From contig NZ_PVZB01000037.1 in assembly GCF_003002025.1 (NCBI RefSeq), positions 1 to 64,000 of the forward strand: a stretch of DNA of 64,000 bases, in the 5' to 3' direction. The stretch comes from Paraburkholderia sp. BL25I1N1. GTDB lineage: Bacteria > Pseudomonadota > Gammaproteobacteria > Burkholderiales > Burkholderiaceae. Below the pieces are notes generated by a model that worked only from the letters and a program-made list of their open reading frames with translations, did no database searches and was not told the DNA's origin. How positions within the stretch are numbered: the first letter of the stretch is position 1; the number at the start of each line of letters is the position of its first letter. Shown piece after piece: positions 1-9,394 of this stretch. A program made the position numbers and the translations under genes.

Positions 1-726
1 CCGCAGGACACGCCGCGCTTCGAAGCGATGCTGGGTGACGGCAGCCAGTGGGGCATGAATATCCAGTACGCGGTTCAGCCTTCGCCGGATGGGCTTGCGC
101 AGGCGTTCATCATCGGCCGGGATTTCGTGGGCAACGATCCGTCGGCGCTGATTCTCGGCGACAACATTTTCTACGGCCACGATCTCGCGAAGCAGCTTGA
201 GCGCGCCAACGAGAAAGCCGATGGCGCCACGGTCTTCGCGTACCACGTGCACGATCCTGAGCGTTATGGCGTGGTCGAATTCGACAGGCAGTTCCGCGCG
301 CTGTCGATTGAAGAAAAGCCGGTCAAGCCGCGTTCGAACTACGCGGTCACGGGTCTGTACTTCTACGACAGGCAGGTCTGCGACATTGCGGCGGACATCA
401 GGCCGTCGTCGCGTGGCGAGCTCGAAATCACGGACGTCAACTCGCGTTATCTCGCCAACGCCGCGCTCAATGTCGAGATCATGGGCCGTGGTTTCGCGTG
501 GCTCGATACCGGCACACATGATTCGCTGATCGAAGCGGCTACGTTTATCGAAACGCTGCAAAAGCGTCAGGGTCTGGTGGTGGCATGCCCGGAGGAGATT
601 GCGTTCCGCCGACATTGGATCGACGAGGAGAAACTGCTCGAACTCGCCAAGCCGCTCGCCAAGAACGCGTATGGCCAGTATCTGCTCAATCTTCCGAAGG
701 ATCAGGTGGCATGGCCAAGCCGCTAA
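1..726 (+). CDS. rfbA: Glucose-1-phosphate thymidylyltransferase, 5' end outside window
   Basis: This is the C-terminal 241 residues of RmlA/RfbA, which joins dTTP and glucose-1-phosphate to give dTDP-glucose, the first step to dTDP-rhamnose and other dTDP-6-deoxysugars in the cytoplasm. The frame is open from base 1 with no stop, so the gene starts before the window; against a usual length near 295 residues about 55 are missing, including the N-terminal nucleotide-binding GGxGTRL loop. Visible family motifs are [39 protein letters not shown] and [10 protein letters not shown]. rfbC and rfbD do not follow it; rfbB could lie to the left. It probably feeds the epimerase and aminotransferase genes nearby, which act on dTDP-sugars in related clusters (inference). 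Confidence 0.95.
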   Translation, partial: PQDTPRFEAMLGDGSQWGMNIQYAVQPSPDGLAQAFIIGRDFVGNDPSALILGDNIFYGHDLAKQLERANEKADGATVFAYHVHDPERYGVVEFDRQFRALSIEEKPVKPRSNYAVTGLYFYDRQVCDIAADIRPSSRGELEITDVNSRYLANAALNVEIMGRGFAWLDTGTHDSLIEAATFIETLQKRQGLVVACPEEIAFRRHWIDEEKLLELAKPLAKNAYGQYLLNLPKDQVAWPSR

Positions 727-1197
727 CAGGACCGGTGCTGGAGCGGTGTGAAGCGGCTTGCTAACTTCGTGCGATAGCCGATACGCAAAGCTTTGAACGT
801 GCGCCGCCGCACATTTAATTTGAAACTGGACAGGTACGCTTCAAGCATGGGCCGCAGGGAGTCTATCGCTTGCCGGCTGTGTTCAATTGTTCATCCGCGC
901 GGTCTGCGCTTCGGTAGAGCGGGCTTCTCCGATACTCGCAATATACCCTCAGACCGCATCAAGAAGCCTGCCAATAAGTCGAATTGGCGGGATTGAGTTT
1001 CAAATCGCCGATACGTATGTGGCTAATCTGAATCGCCAGTGCGCTGACGGCCGGCTGGAACGATGGGCAATCTTTCGGTCGCTTGGCAAATTACGCGCTC
1101 GCTTTGAGACAAGTTCGCGAGGAAATCAACGCGATGTTCGCGATTCCTTTAGCGGCGCCCGCAGTCCTTACCTAATTTACCGGCGGACCAAACCGCG
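727..1197 (+). other. Gene-free gap between rfbA and the flippase
   Basis: I see no convincing gene in these 471 bases; the short open frames have no recognisable product. A small inverted repeat GCCAAT/ATTGGC with a seven-base loop lies at 970-988, without a following T run. The promoter of the flippase operon could lie here, but no clear -35/-10 pair is visible. Confidence 0.5.
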
Positions 1198-2688
1198 ATG
1201 TTGAGACGAAGCCTGCTCGCAAATTTCGTTGGCCAAATGGTGACCGTATCGCTCGGCATTGTCATGGTGCCGATCTACGTGCGTCATCTCGGAGTGGAAG
1301 CGTATGGGCTGATTGCCATCAACGCCGTGCTGCTCGCATGGGTGCTCGTTCTCGACTTCGGACTTTCACCGACGTTATGCCGCGAGTTAGGCAGCCTGCG
1401 CGCCGGTACGGGTTCGAAAGCCGAAGTGGGACTACTGCTGGAATCACTGGAAAAACTGATCCTTTGCACAAGCACAGTCCTGTTCGTCTTATCGCTCTTC
1501 GCGGCGCCGTATTTTGCCGAGCGGTGGCTGAACGCCTCGACATTGCCGCCGAGCCAGATCCGCACGGCGTTCGTGTTGATGATGCTGACCGCTGTCGCGC
1601 GCTGGCTTTCCGCGTTGTATCGAGGCGGCGTGGTCGGTATCGATCGGCAGGTCGCGCTCAATGTCATCGGCGTTACTTTTGCCGTGATACGCAATGTGCT
1701 GGTTGTGCCGGTCATCATGATCTGGCCACGCGTCGAATTGTTCTTCGTCTGGCAACTCCTTGCCATTGTCGGGGAAGCGATCGCCATGCGTATTCTGCTC
1801 GGCCGCACGATCGATATACCGTTGTTGTCGATGCGTTTTTCATGGAAGGTGCTGTCGTCGCGCGCGAAGTTGTCGCTATCGATTGCCTTGTCTGCGCTGA
1901 TCTGGGCGTGCACTGCACAACTCGACAAGATCGTGCTTTCAAAGGTGCTGCCGCTGGCGGATTTTGCCGTGTTCAGTATGGCCACGCTGCTTGCGAGCGG
2001 CATTGTGTTACTGGCAAACCCCATTCAGCAAGCCTTCATTCCACGATTGAACGCTGAGAACTTCGGCGGCGGCGAGCGGATTCGTCAGATGTACGCGCTC
2101 GCCACCGAGGTGACGTCATTGGCGGTCATTCCAGTTGCAGCCGTGTTTGCGTTCGCGCCCGAGGCAGTGCTTCGATTGTGGTCCGCCGGCGCCCCGGTAA
2201 CGCCTGACGCTTTGCGAACAATGCAATGCTACGCAGTCGGAAACGCCTGTTCGGCTTTGGCCTCGCTCGCGTTCTTCGTGCAGTACGCAAAGGGGGATTT
2301 GTCTTTGCATCTGAAAGGCAACATCGGCTTCCTCATTCTCTTCGCGCCGGCGGTCGTGTACGGCGGCATTCATCTGGGCGCAATCGGCGCTGCCTACGCG
2401 TGGCTTGGGATGAATGTGCTGCTCCTGTTCGGCTGGGTAGCAATCGTACATCGGAAGTTTATGGCTGGAATCAACGCAAGCTGGTATCGCGGAGTCGCCG
2501 TGCGGGTCGCCGCCGTGGTACCTGTCGGCTTATTGGTGAGTCATGCGGATCTGACCACGTCCTCGCGTATTGGCCTCTTCTTTGTTCTGTCGGGCACATG
2601 GCTTGCCATGGTCGCCCTGACCGTCGCGGTTTCGCCGATCGTTCAACGCAAGGCACGCCACCTGGCGGGACGACTGGCCCTCAACTGA
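1198..2688 (+). CDS. Wzx-type polysaccharide flippase
   Basis: A 496-residue integral membrane protein of the MATE/polysaccharide-transport (Wzx, RfbX) class, expected to flip undecaprenyl-linked repeat units across the inner membrane. The sequence is a succession of roughly 12-14 hydrophobic segments from the first residues (LANFVGQMVTVSLGIVMVPI) to the C terminus, with short charged loops, and the length is typical. It starts a tightly packed forward operon: the GT2 gene begins 9 bases after its stop. The start ATG at 1198 is the first one in the frame before the membrane segments begin. A second flippase gene at 22741-24003 suggests two separate polymers are assembled from this region. Substrate cannot be read from the sequence. 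Confidence 0.85.
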   Translation: MLRRSLLANFVGQMVTVSLGIVMVPIYVRHLGVEAYGLIAINAVLLAWVLVLDFGLSPTLCRELGSLRAGTGSKAEVGLLLESLEKLILCTSTVLFVLSLFAAPYFAERWLNASTLPPSQIRTAFVLMMLTAVARWLSALYRGGVVGIDRQVALNVIGVTFAVIRNVLVVPVIMIWPRVELFFVWQLLAIVGEAIAMRILLGRTIDIPLLSMRFSWKVLSSRAKLSLSIALSALIWACTAQLDKIVLSKVLPLADFAVFSMATLLASGIVLLANPIQQAFIPRLNAENFGGGERIRQMYALATEVTSLAVIPVAAVFAFAPEAVLRLWSAGAPVTPDALRTMQCYAVGNACSALASLAFFVQYAKGDLSLHLKGNIGFLILFAPAVVYGGIHLGAIGAAYAWLGMNVLLLFGWVAIVHRKFMAGINASWYRGVAVRVAAVVPVGLLVSHADLTTSSRIGLFFVLSGTWLAMVALTVAVSPIVQRKARHLAGRLALN

Positions 2689-2697
2689 GAAAACAGC

Positions 2698-3699
2698 ATG
2701 GATACAACTCTTCTGAATCCGGTCCACGAACAAGCTGCGCCTGTGTTGTCAGTCATTGTGCTGAGTTATCGGCAAGCCGAATACATTGGCGCGTGTATTC
2801 AGAGCGTGCTCGACCAGCAACTCGATGTGCCGTTCGAAGTGATCGTGGGTGACGATAATTCACCCGACAATTCCCTCGAAGTCATCGAATCGTTCCGGCT
2901 GCGCTATCCCGATGTGATTAAGGTGATTCTGCACGAAAAAAACGTCGGCTTTTCGGGTAACTTCTCAGATACGGTTGCTCTTGCAAGAGGCGAATACATC
3001 GCCAATATCGACGGCGATGATGTCATGTTTCCCGGCAAACTGCAGCGTCAGCTCGATTTCTTACGGGCTCATCCGGAATGCGGTCTGGTCGTGCACAAGA
3101 TGCGCCCAGTCGACCAGGATACGTTGGAGACTGTGACGTATCCGCTGTCGGAAGATAAACCGGCAACGTTCGACGCCGAGTATCTCATCAAGAACGGACC
3201 GTTCTTTTTTCACAGCTCGGAAATGTACCGGGCGCACTTGCGCCGCCGCCATCCGGTCGACATCGGTCTCAAGTCGGTGGCTGACGTAGCCCATCTGTTG
3301 CAGATCCTGATGGGTTCGCAAGGCTGCTATCTCGACGAAGAGCTTGGGCTATACCGCGTCAACCGGACGGGTTTGACTTCCGTGCGCATCAACAATCCCG
3401 CGCGCCATAGGGAATGCCTGAACGACGTGATCCAGACCTGTCAACTCGCGGCCGATCTCGGCATGGCGAGCGACGCTGTGAACAAGGGGCGCGCAAAGTT
3501 CTATCTGACCTCGGCCATCTTCTTTCTGGAGCATGGTCAAGAGGATAGTTTCGAGGACTGCATCGAATCAAGCTGGCGCGCGGCACGAATCGGTAGGAAA
3601 CAGTTGGCTTTATATGCCATGCGCCGCTGGCCCCGTACGTTGCGCACGGTCTATACGGGACTCAAGCAGATGGCGGGACGGCAACCGGTCGACGCATGA
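2698..3699 (+). CDS. Glycosyltransferase family 2
   Basis: A 333-residue GT-A fold glycosyltransferase that adds one sugar to the growing repeat unit on the cytoplasmic face. Near the N terminus it has the family 2 core: a hydrophobic strand LSVIVLSYRQAEYI, the nucleotide-binding GDDNSPDNS at about residues 50-60, then NVGFSGNFSD, and the metal-binding ANIDGDD near residue 105. The C-terminal half resembles bacterial capsule and O-antigen transferases in general. It begins 9 bases after the flippase and its stop overlaps the ATG of the acyltransferase gene by 4 bases, so translation is coupled. Donor and acceptor sugars are not predictable from sequence alone. Confidence 0.88.
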   Translation: MDTTLLNPVHEQAAPVLSVIVLSYRQAEYIGACIQSVLDQQLDVPFEVIVGDDNSPDNSLEVIESFRLRYPDVIKVILHEKNVGFSGNFSDTVALARGEYIANIDGDDVMFPGKLQRQLDFLRAHPECGLVVHKMRPVDQDTLETVTYPLSEDKPATFDAEYLIKNGPFFFHSSEMYRAHLRRRHPVDIGLKSVADVAHLLQILMGSQGCYLDEELGLYRVNRTGLTSVRINNPARHRECLNDVIQTCQLAADLGMASDAVNKGRAKFYLTSAIFFLEHGQEDSFEDCIESSWRAARIGRKQLALYAMRRWPRTLRTVYTGLKQMAGRQPVDA

Positions 3700-4346
3700 A
3701 TACGCACGTGCAGGAGAGCGGGCGGCTGGCCGCCAGGAAAGTGCGGCTGCTCGACTTAGCCAACCGGGCGTCCTTAGCTTGGCACCGACTCAAGACACGC
3801 CTGTGGTATGCGCATGTGTTCGAGTCCGTCGGCGCGAAAACGACGATCTTTCGTCCCATGCTGCTCGCCAACGTGCATTTCGCGTCGATCGGTGAGCGTG
3901 TGCTAATTCGACCGGGCGCGCGTATCGAGCTTGTCGTGACAGACGCGGCTGCGCCACCGCGGCTCACGATCGGAAGCCGCGTCAATATCGAGCAGAACGT
4001 GCACATCGTATGCGGCTCCTCGATCGAGATCGGCGACGGCGCGACTATTACCGGGAACGTCGCCATTGTCGACGTCGAGCATCCGTATGAGGACGTCAAC
4101 AATACCATCCGCATTGGCGAGCGTATTTGCACGCGAGGTAATTACGTAGTGATCGGGCAGGGCGCATTTATTGGATTCAGCGCCGTCATTCTGCCCAACG
4201 TGAAGATCGGCCGGCACGTCGTGGTCGGCGCGCATTCGGTAGTGACTCGCGACGTTCCCGACTATTGCGTGGTCGCTGGCAATCCGGCGCAAATCATCAA
4301 GCGCTACAACTTCGAAACCAGATGTTGGGAGAGGGAGAAACAATGA
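3696..4346 (+). CDS. Left-handed beta-helix (hexapeptide) acyltransferase
   Basis: A 216-residue acyltransferase of the LbH/hexapeptide-repeat superfamily (maltose O-acetyltransferase-like, PglD/WecD-type decorators), which usually moves an acetyl group from acetyl-CoA to a sugar. Repeats of the form [LIV]GxxxxI run from about residue 90 to the end: IEIGDGATITGNVAI, IRIGERICTRG, YVVIGQGAFIGFSAVI, VKIGRHVVVGAHSVV, closing with the typical VAGNPAQIIKRY. It overlaps both neighbours by 4 bases (ATGA), so it belongs to the same translational unit as the GT2 and the epimerase. It may acetylate a polymer sugar, perhaps an amino sugar made by the aminotransferase at 6735-7907 (inference). Confidence 0.85.
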   Translation: MNTHVQESGRLAARKVRLLDLANRASLAWHRLKTRLWYAHVFESVGAKTTIFRPMLLANVHFASIGERVLIRPGARIELVVTDAAAPPRLTIGSRVNIEQNVHIVCGSSIEIGDGATITGNVAIVDVEHPYEDVNNTIRIGERICTRGNYVVIGQGAFIGFSAVILPNVKIGRHVVVGAHSVVTRDVPDYCVVAGNPAQIIKRYNFETRCWEREKQ

Positions 4347-5497
4347 AAGTCCTGATTACGGGTGGCGCCGGCTTTATCGGCTCGAGTCTGGCGCGCAAGC
4401 TCTGCGCCAACAATGCGGAAGTCACGGTCCTCGATAACCTCTCCCCGCAGATTCATGGAGAGAATCCCAGCGTCACGTCTGCGATTTTCGCGTCGTTGCC
4501 GGAAAACGTGCACTTCGTGAAGGGGTCGGTGACCGATCGGGCCATGCTCGAACGCGTCATGCAGGGCCAGGACGCGATCGTTCATCTCGCGGCCGAGACG
4601 GGTACGGGCCAGTCGATGTACGAGGTCGACCGCTATGTCGACGTGAACGTGCATGGCACTGCCCTGATTCTGGACATACTGGTGAAGAATAGCCGCAATT
4701 CCGTGCGCAAAGTGGTCGTTGCTTCGTCGCGCGCGATATACGGCGAAGGCAAGTATCGTTCTCCGGCCGCCGGCATTCTGTATCCCGGTCCGCGCAAGGA
4801 AAAAGACATGCTCGAAGGCCAGTTCGAGCATCTCTGCCCGATCAGCGGCGAAGCGATGGAATGCGTGCCGACCGATGAAGAATCGAAAATACATCCGACC
4901 TCGCTGTATGGCATTACCAAGCAGACTCAGGAGCAGATGGTGATGACGACCTGCCGTTCCATCGGCATCGACGCGTCGGCGTTGCGTTATCAGAATGTCT
5001 ACGGCCCGGGTCAGTCGTTATCCAACCCTTATACGGGCATTCTCTCGATTTTTTCGACGCGCATCAAAAACGGCAATCCAATCAATATTTTCGAGGACGG
5101 ACTGGAAAGCCGTGACTTCGTCTATATCGATGACGTAGTGGATGCGACCTACGCAGCGCTCACACACGCTAACGCCGCGGACAACGTATTCGGCATTGGC
5201 TCGGGCGTGCGCACTTCGGTCATGGATGTCGCCAGGACCTTGTGCGAGGTTTATGCCAGCGATGTCGGCGTCAGCGTAACAGGCGCATTCCGCCTGGGCG
5301 ATGTCCGCCATGTTTATGCCGATTTGACCAAGGCAAGGGACATGCTCGGATTCGAGCCGAAGGTGTCGTTTAGCGAAGGTATCGCGCGGTTTGCTGGGTG
5401 GGTCGACCAGCAAGAGGTGATGGCGGATACCTACGAGAAGAGCATCGCCGAAATGCGGGAGAAGGGTTTATACAAGGGCTGCGAACGCGCCGCATGA
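4343..5497 (+). CDS. NAD-dependent sugar-nucleotide epimerase, dTDP-L-rhamnose 4-epimerase-like
   Basis: A 384-residue extended short-chain dehydrogenase/reductase. The frame is open further upstream, but the ATG at 4343, overlapping the previous stop, starts exactly at the Rossmann strand MKVLITGGAGFIGS, so I chose it. Catalytic residues are visible: Ser128/129 in ASSRAIYGEG and Tyr189-x3-Lys193 in LYGITK. Compared with GalE it has an insertion containing CPISGEAMECVP, and downstream YGPGQSLSNPYTGILSIF, a combination I associate with the longer proteins annotated as dTDP-L-rhamnose 4-epimerase (product dTDP-6-deoxy-L-talose). rfbA upstream supports a dTDP-sugar substrate. The broad class is secure, the exact substrate is inference. 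Confidence 0.82.
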   Translation: MKVLITGGAGFIGSSLARKLCANNAEVTVLDNLSPQIHGENPSVTSAIFASLPENVHFVKGSVTDRAMLERVMQGQDAIVHLAAETGTGQSMYEVDRYVDVNVHGTALILDILVKNSRNSVRKVVVASSRAIYGEGKYRSPAAGILYPGPRKEKDMLEGQFEHLCPISGEAMECVPTDEESKIHPTSLYGITKQTQEQMVMTTCRSIGIDASALRYQNVYGPGQSLSNPYTGILSIFSTRIKNGNPINIFEDGLESRDFVYIDDVVDATYAALTHANAADNVFGIGSGVRTSVMDVARTLCEVYASDVGVSVTGAFRLGDVRHVYADLTKARDMLGFEPKVSFSEGIARFAGWVDQQEVMADTYEKSIAEMREKGLYKGCERAA

Positions 5498-5526
5498 CAT
5501 TGTCGGTAATGCGCTCACGCCATGAC

Positions 5527-5550
5527 GGAGGCGCCGCGACGGTCGCCTCC
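5527..5550 (+). terminator. Intercistronic GC-rich hairpin
   Basis: GGAGGCGCCG and CGG-T-CGCCTCC form a stem of about ten pairs with one bulged T and a three-base loop, in the 76 bases between the epimerase and the following GT2. No T run follows, so it may be an mRNA-stabilising or attenuating hairpin rather than a full terminator. Confidence 0.45.
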
Positions 5551-5573
5551 GCAACTCATTCGAAGGACGCAAT

Positions 5574-6482
5574 ATGTCAACGAGATATGGTTCGCCGCTG
5601 ATCGGGATTGTCACCGTACTGTATCGCTCCGATTCCGTGCTTCCCGATTTTTTCAAGAGTCTCGCCGCCCAGCGCGATGCGAATTTCAAGTTGTACGTAA
5701 TCGACAACAGCGAAAAGGATACGGGGTGTGCGATATCGCGCGAGCTTGCGGCCCTCAACGACATTCACGCCGATATCGTGTTCAATAACGACAATGTCGG
5801 CGTCGCTCGCGGCAACAACCAGGGCATAGAAATGGCGCTTGCGGACGGATGCGAGTACGTTCTGCTGGCCAACAACGACACCGACTTTCCGGATCCCGAC
5901 GTGCTCGCGGGACTTGTGCGGCACACGGAGGAGGCAGGCGCGCTGGCCTCGGTACCCAAGATCATCTATCACGGCACCAACCGCATATGGTGCGCAGGCG
6001 GAAGATTCTCGCCGCTTACCGCCACTACACCGCACGTAGGCGATCGGAAGGAAGATCGCGGGCAGTTCGACGAAGAAATGTTTACAGAGTACGCGCCGAC
6101 CTGCTTTATGCTGCTGCACAAAAGCATCTTCCAGACGATCGGCATGATGGATGAGAAATACTTCGTCTATTACGACGACAGTGATTTCGTCTGGCGCATG
6201 AAAAGCGCCGATATTGGCCTGTTGTACGTACCGACGTCGAGCGTCGGTCACAAGGTGGCGGTGTCCACCGGCGGCAACGAAAGTCCCTTCAGTCTGTTCT
6301 ATACAGCGCGCAATCGCGTTTATTTCAGCCGCAAGCACCTCGCACCTGCGCACCGTGCCATTGCGATTGCTTATGCGATCGTGACGTTGACGGTCAAATG
6401 CGTGAGGTTTTCGCCAGCGGCCAGATCGAGCGTGTTCAAAGGACTCAGAGCGGGCTTCTCACTGCAGGTCGCCGAACATTGA
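5574..6482 (+). CDS. Glycosyltransferase family 2, rhamnosyltransferase-like
   Basis: A 302-residue GT2 of the WbbL/RfbF-like group, which includes many rhamnosyltransferases. Visible family signatures are IGIVTVLYRSDSVLPDF at the N terminus, VIDNSEKD, VGVARGNNQGI, the metal-binding LLANNDTDF near residue 100, and MDEKYFVYYDDSDFVWRM near residue 190-210, a characteristic acceptor-side motif of this group. It is the last gene of the forward block, 76 bases after the epimerase, and faces the aminotransferase gene across a strong hairpin. A dTDP-rhamnose-type donor would fit rfbA upstream (inference). Confidence 0.85.
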   Translation: MSTRYGSPLIGIVTVLYRSDSVLPDFFKSLAAQRDANFKLYVIDNSEKDTGCAISRELAALNDIHADIVFNNDNVGVARGNNQGIEMALADGCEYVLLANNDTDFPDPDVLAGLVRHTEEAGALASVPKIIYHGTNRIWCAGGRFSPLTATTPHVGDRKEDRGQFDEEMFTEYAPTCFMLLHKSIFQTIGMMDEKYFVYYDDSDFVWRMKSADIGLLYVPTSSVGHKVAVSTGGNESPFSLFYTARNRVYFSRKHLAPAHRAIAIAYAIVTLTVKCVRFSPAARSSVFKGLRAGFSLQVAEH

Positions 6483-6614
6483 CCTCGTTCAGGGACCGGT
6501 TGGCAGCGCGTCGTTACTCCGACGGCGCGCGGCCACAATTGCCCAGCCGCATCTGAGCCATTGCAAGCTGTTGCATAGCGCGGCTTGCGGCATCGGGTCT
6601 ATTGCATTGGAGTG

Positions 6615-6646
6615 CTGCTTGCCGCACCTTCCGGTGCGGCAAGCAG
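6615..6646. terminator. Perfect 14-bp stem-loop between convergent genes
   Basis: CTGCTTGCCGCACC (6615-6628) and its exact reverse complement (6633-6646) flank the four-base loop TTCC. It lies between the stop of the forward GT2 (6482) and the stop of the reverse aminotransferase (6735), where a bidirectional terminator is expected. Neither side has a long T run, so termination may be weak or need a factor. Confidence 0.6.
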
Positions 6647-6734
6647 ACATAAACGAAGTCCGGACCGCTGCCGAAGATTTCTCGGCAACGCGCCCGGATG
6701 CGATTCGCGCATGCCCGTCCTGAATCGGCCGGAC

Positions 6735-7907
6735 CTATTTCACCAGCGCGCCGAAGATGTCGACCACGCGCATCTGTTGCGTCTCCGTCAGGCCGACCCA
6801 CAGGGGAAGGCGGATCAGGCGTTTTGACTGGTTGTTGGTAACGTCCAACGGGCCGCCAGGTTTGCCGTAACGTTGGCCGCCAGGAGATGAATGAAGCGGA
6901 ACATAGTGAAATACCGAGCCTATTTCCTGCCTTTTATATTCATCGAGTAGGCGCTGGCGCGCGTGTTCATCTTCGACCAGAACGTAGTACATATGCCCGT
7001 TATGCTGGCATTCCTCCGGCACGATCGGACGACGAAGCGCGCCTTTGTTCTCGTATGGCTCGAGAAGCGCATGATATCGCTCCCATTGCGCGAGGCGTGC
7101 CTGCGTAATATTTTCAGCGCCTTCCAGTTGGGCCCACAAATAAGCCGCGATCAGCTCGCTCGGTAAGAATGAAGAGCCGACTTCCTGCCAGGTGTATTTG
7201 TCGACTTCTCCGCGGAGAAAGCGGGTGCGATCAGTGCCTTTCTCGCGGATTATTTCCGCGCGCCTCGTGAGGGCGGGATCATTCACCAGCAAAGCGCCAC
7301 CCTCGCCCGAAATGATATTTTTTGTTTCGTGAAAGCTGTAAGCGCCGAGGTGGCCAATGGAGCCGAGACCGCGGCCCTTATAGGTTGCCATGACGCCCTG
7401 CGCCGCGTCTTCGACGACTTTGAGTCCGTGGCGTTCGGCGATGGATAAGATAGTGTCCATTTCGCATGCCACGCCGGCGTAGTGCACCGGGACGATCGCG
7501 CGAGTTCGTGGCGTGATCGCTGCTTCGATCAATCGCTCGTCGAGATTCATGGTGTCCTCACGGACATCCACGAAGACAGGCACGCCACCGCGCAGGACGA
7601 ATGCGTTCGCCGTCGAGACGAACGTGTATGACGGCATGATGATTTCGTCGCCGGGCTGGATGTCCAGCAACAGAACCGCCATTTCAAGCGCGGCTGTGCA
7701 GGAGTGAGTCAGCAATGCCTTGCAGGCACCGCTTCTTTCCTGCAACCACTCGTTGCAGCGCCGCGTGAAGGAGCCGTCGCCGGCGAGCTTTTTACTGAAG
7801 TGAGCTTCTGCGACGTACTTCAGTTCATTACCCGCCATGGCGGGCGTATTGAATGGAATACGATGCTCGTTTACCTCGATTCCAATTTGCGGCGTAGATC
7901 GGCTCAT
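6735..7907 (-). CDS. Sugar-nucleotide aminotransferase, WecE/RffA-like
   Basis: A 390-residue PLP enzyme of the DegT/DnrJ/EryC1 family that converts a keto-sugar nucleotide to an amino sugar with glutamate as donor. The closest group by eye is dTDP-4-amino-4,6-dideoxygalactose transaminase (WecE/RffA). Supporting motifs are RIPFNTPAMAGNE near the N terminus, HSCTAALEMA and MPSYTFVSTANAFV, VPVHYAGVACEMD, the PLP-phosphate region VVEDAAQG (Asp167) and the Schiff-base lysine Lys196 in SFHETKN, followed by GEGGALLVND. It stands alone on the reverse strand. Its likely substrate dTDP-4-keto-6-deoxyglucose is made by RfbA plus RfbB, so it probably works with the rfb genes on the left. Confidence 0.88.
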   Translation of the reverse strand: MSRSTPQIGIEVNEHRIPFNTPAMAGNELKYVAEAHFSKKLAGDGSFTRRCNEWLQERSGACKALLTHSCTAALEMAVLLLDIQPGDEIIMPSYTFVSTANAFVLRGGVPVFVDVREDTMNLDERLIEAAITPRTRAIVPVHYAGVACEMDTILSIAERHGLKVVEDAAQGVMATYKGRGLGSIGHLGAYSFHETKNIISGEGGALLVNDPALTRRAEIIREKGTDRTRFLRGEVDKYTWQEVGSSFLPSELIAAYLWAQLEGAENITQARLAQWERYHALLEPYENKGALRRPIVPEECQHNGHMYYVLVEDEHARQRLLDEYKRQEIGSVFHYVPLHSSPGGQRYGKPGGPLDVTNNQSKRLIRLPLWVGLTETQQMRVVDIFGALVK

Positions 7908-9149
7908 GAATAGTTCACCCCAACATGATCGAGAATGAGTTCTCGCTGCGACACATTATTGGATCTCAAAGCTGCCCAGCTTCAAGGCCCCGCTTTCCGG
8001 CGAACTCGCCAGGTGTTTCAAGGAGCAAGTTGCGCGAAGTCCCTTGCTTTAAATCTCCACTGAAGATTGTTCTGTAGCGTGATACTTCGCCCGTCTCATG
8101 GATGGTGCGGGTGGACTGCGTGACCGGCTCATAGATCAGACGACGCGGAGCGTCGACGGGTATGAATCGAACTGCTCGCTCAGTTGATCAACGACTTTGG
8201 TGAAGTCGTGTATGGTCCAAAGTTCTAACGGATTGGCCGATCAGGCGCCGCAAGAAATAGTAGAGGCCGCGAACGTCGCAATGGCGATCAATGCCAGCAG
8301 CCTGCACGAGATGATCTGAAACTGAAAATATCCGTGTTCAAAGGCGTCATTTCCAGGATTCGGGGTAGTAAGCTTCTCGATGGAGCGACAGCTTCGTCGC
8401 GTCCGTCGCGACTTTGGGCAAGTGCGATAGGAATACCTCCTTTGCCAATTCGGAGTCTGTGGTTTAGCGCACGTTCAGATACACCAATTCGGTTGAGGCG
8501 GGGGGGATGGCCAACAGGCGGGCAAACTATTTTTTTCGGAAATAGTGGTGTGGCAGGATCGATTACAGTTGCATTAATAGGCGTTATGAAGTTTTGCCCG
8601 GCATCGACCACGAAGGCCTGCAGAAACGCTGAAGTGGCAATCTCCCGACCGTGCAGACCTTTGATCGATGCGGGTTCAAGTGGTGTCGCGGTCATCGGCG
8701 GCAAAAGGCAGATCAGTGTGCTCGCGCGACCAACGTGTCCGCCGCGGAACAATCGCATCGTATGCACCGGAAATATAAGCAGTACTGGGTCTGTCGATCG
8801 ACCTTCCTACGCGAGTCGTTTTGACGACAAACCCTTTTCGGAATGGGCGCCCACATTCAGTCGGACGTTCCAACGTTCGGCGCCGCACAGACACCGCACG
8901 TTCCAGCACGGATCATGCAGTTGCTTCATCGGCCATTGCAGACTTTCGGCGCTCGATGCCGCTGACTGTAATGAGTGACCTTGTGCTCCGGAGTGTGAGC
9001 CTCTCAAAGGTATCGTCGGACCCGTTGGCTGGACCGACGCGAGGCGTTCGGAAGGCAGCGGCGGTAAGCCGAACACGGTGCCTGTCGAAAGTCACAACCA
9101 GCTAACGGGATTCCACCGTCAATGCATGATTGACGGGATAAGCGAACAA
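7908..9149. other. Decayed stretch with no intact gene
   Basis: About 1.2 kb without a gene I can support. The longest frames (8334-8978 forward, about 214 codons; 8288-8767 reverse, about 159 codons) overlap each other, have scattered Cys/Arg/Ser-rich composition and no recognisable motif. Because a transposase relic follows directly, this is probably the eroded remains of one or more genes or insertion elements. A promoter for the reverse aminotransferase gene should lie in the first few hundred bases, but none is obvious. Confidence 0.5.
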
Positions 9150-9394
9150 CGGTTCAGCGACACGTGGGGCAGCCTGGACGACCTGATCCAGCGCACTGGC
9201 TGTCAAATCATCCAGCAGACGACCGAGGCGGAATTGGCGACATTGCTCGAACAGTGCGACAACGTGAAGACATGTTGCGAGACGCGCGCGGCGGCATGCG
9301 CGGGCTATTGGCCCAGGCGCCCGGGCCGGCGCAGGTGCGCAACCGCTCTGGTGCCAGTTCGACGTTCAACTCGATGTTGCCGGACTTGAAATGA
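9150..9394 (+). pseudogene. Relic of an IS256-family transposase N terminus
   Basis: Two reading frames joined by a frameshift resemble the beginning of IS256-family (mutator-type) transposases. Forward frame one reads LDDLIQRTGCQIIQQ, then TEAELATLLEQCDNVKT, matching the family pattern 'GARxLIQxAVEAELxxFLxxxDNVKT'. After about 9275 the match continues in another frame with QVRNRSGASSTFNSMLPDL, matching 'KVRDRSGxGxxFNSxLVPPYV'. The stretch between (family: GRRAVVRNGYLPAR) is scrambled. The catalytic DDE core is absent and the relic stops at the ATG of the GT9 gene (9391). It is a dead fragment, recognised by eye from family memory. Confidence 0.6.

Noticed and set aside
5577-6353. Reverse open frame of about 258 codons opposite the GT2 gene
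   Set aside because: Antisense to a GT2 with all family motifs; no product recognised.
8221-8310. Possible IS66-type OrfA fragment (short forward frame with an Ala/Asn-rich helix)
   Set aside because: Similarity is too short and vague to support; only the IS256 relic further on is convincing.
8334-8978. Forward frame of about 214 codons in the decayed stretch
   Set aside because: Scattered Cys/Ser/Arg composition, no motif, no ribosome site and an equally long overlapping reverse frame; treated as non-coding.
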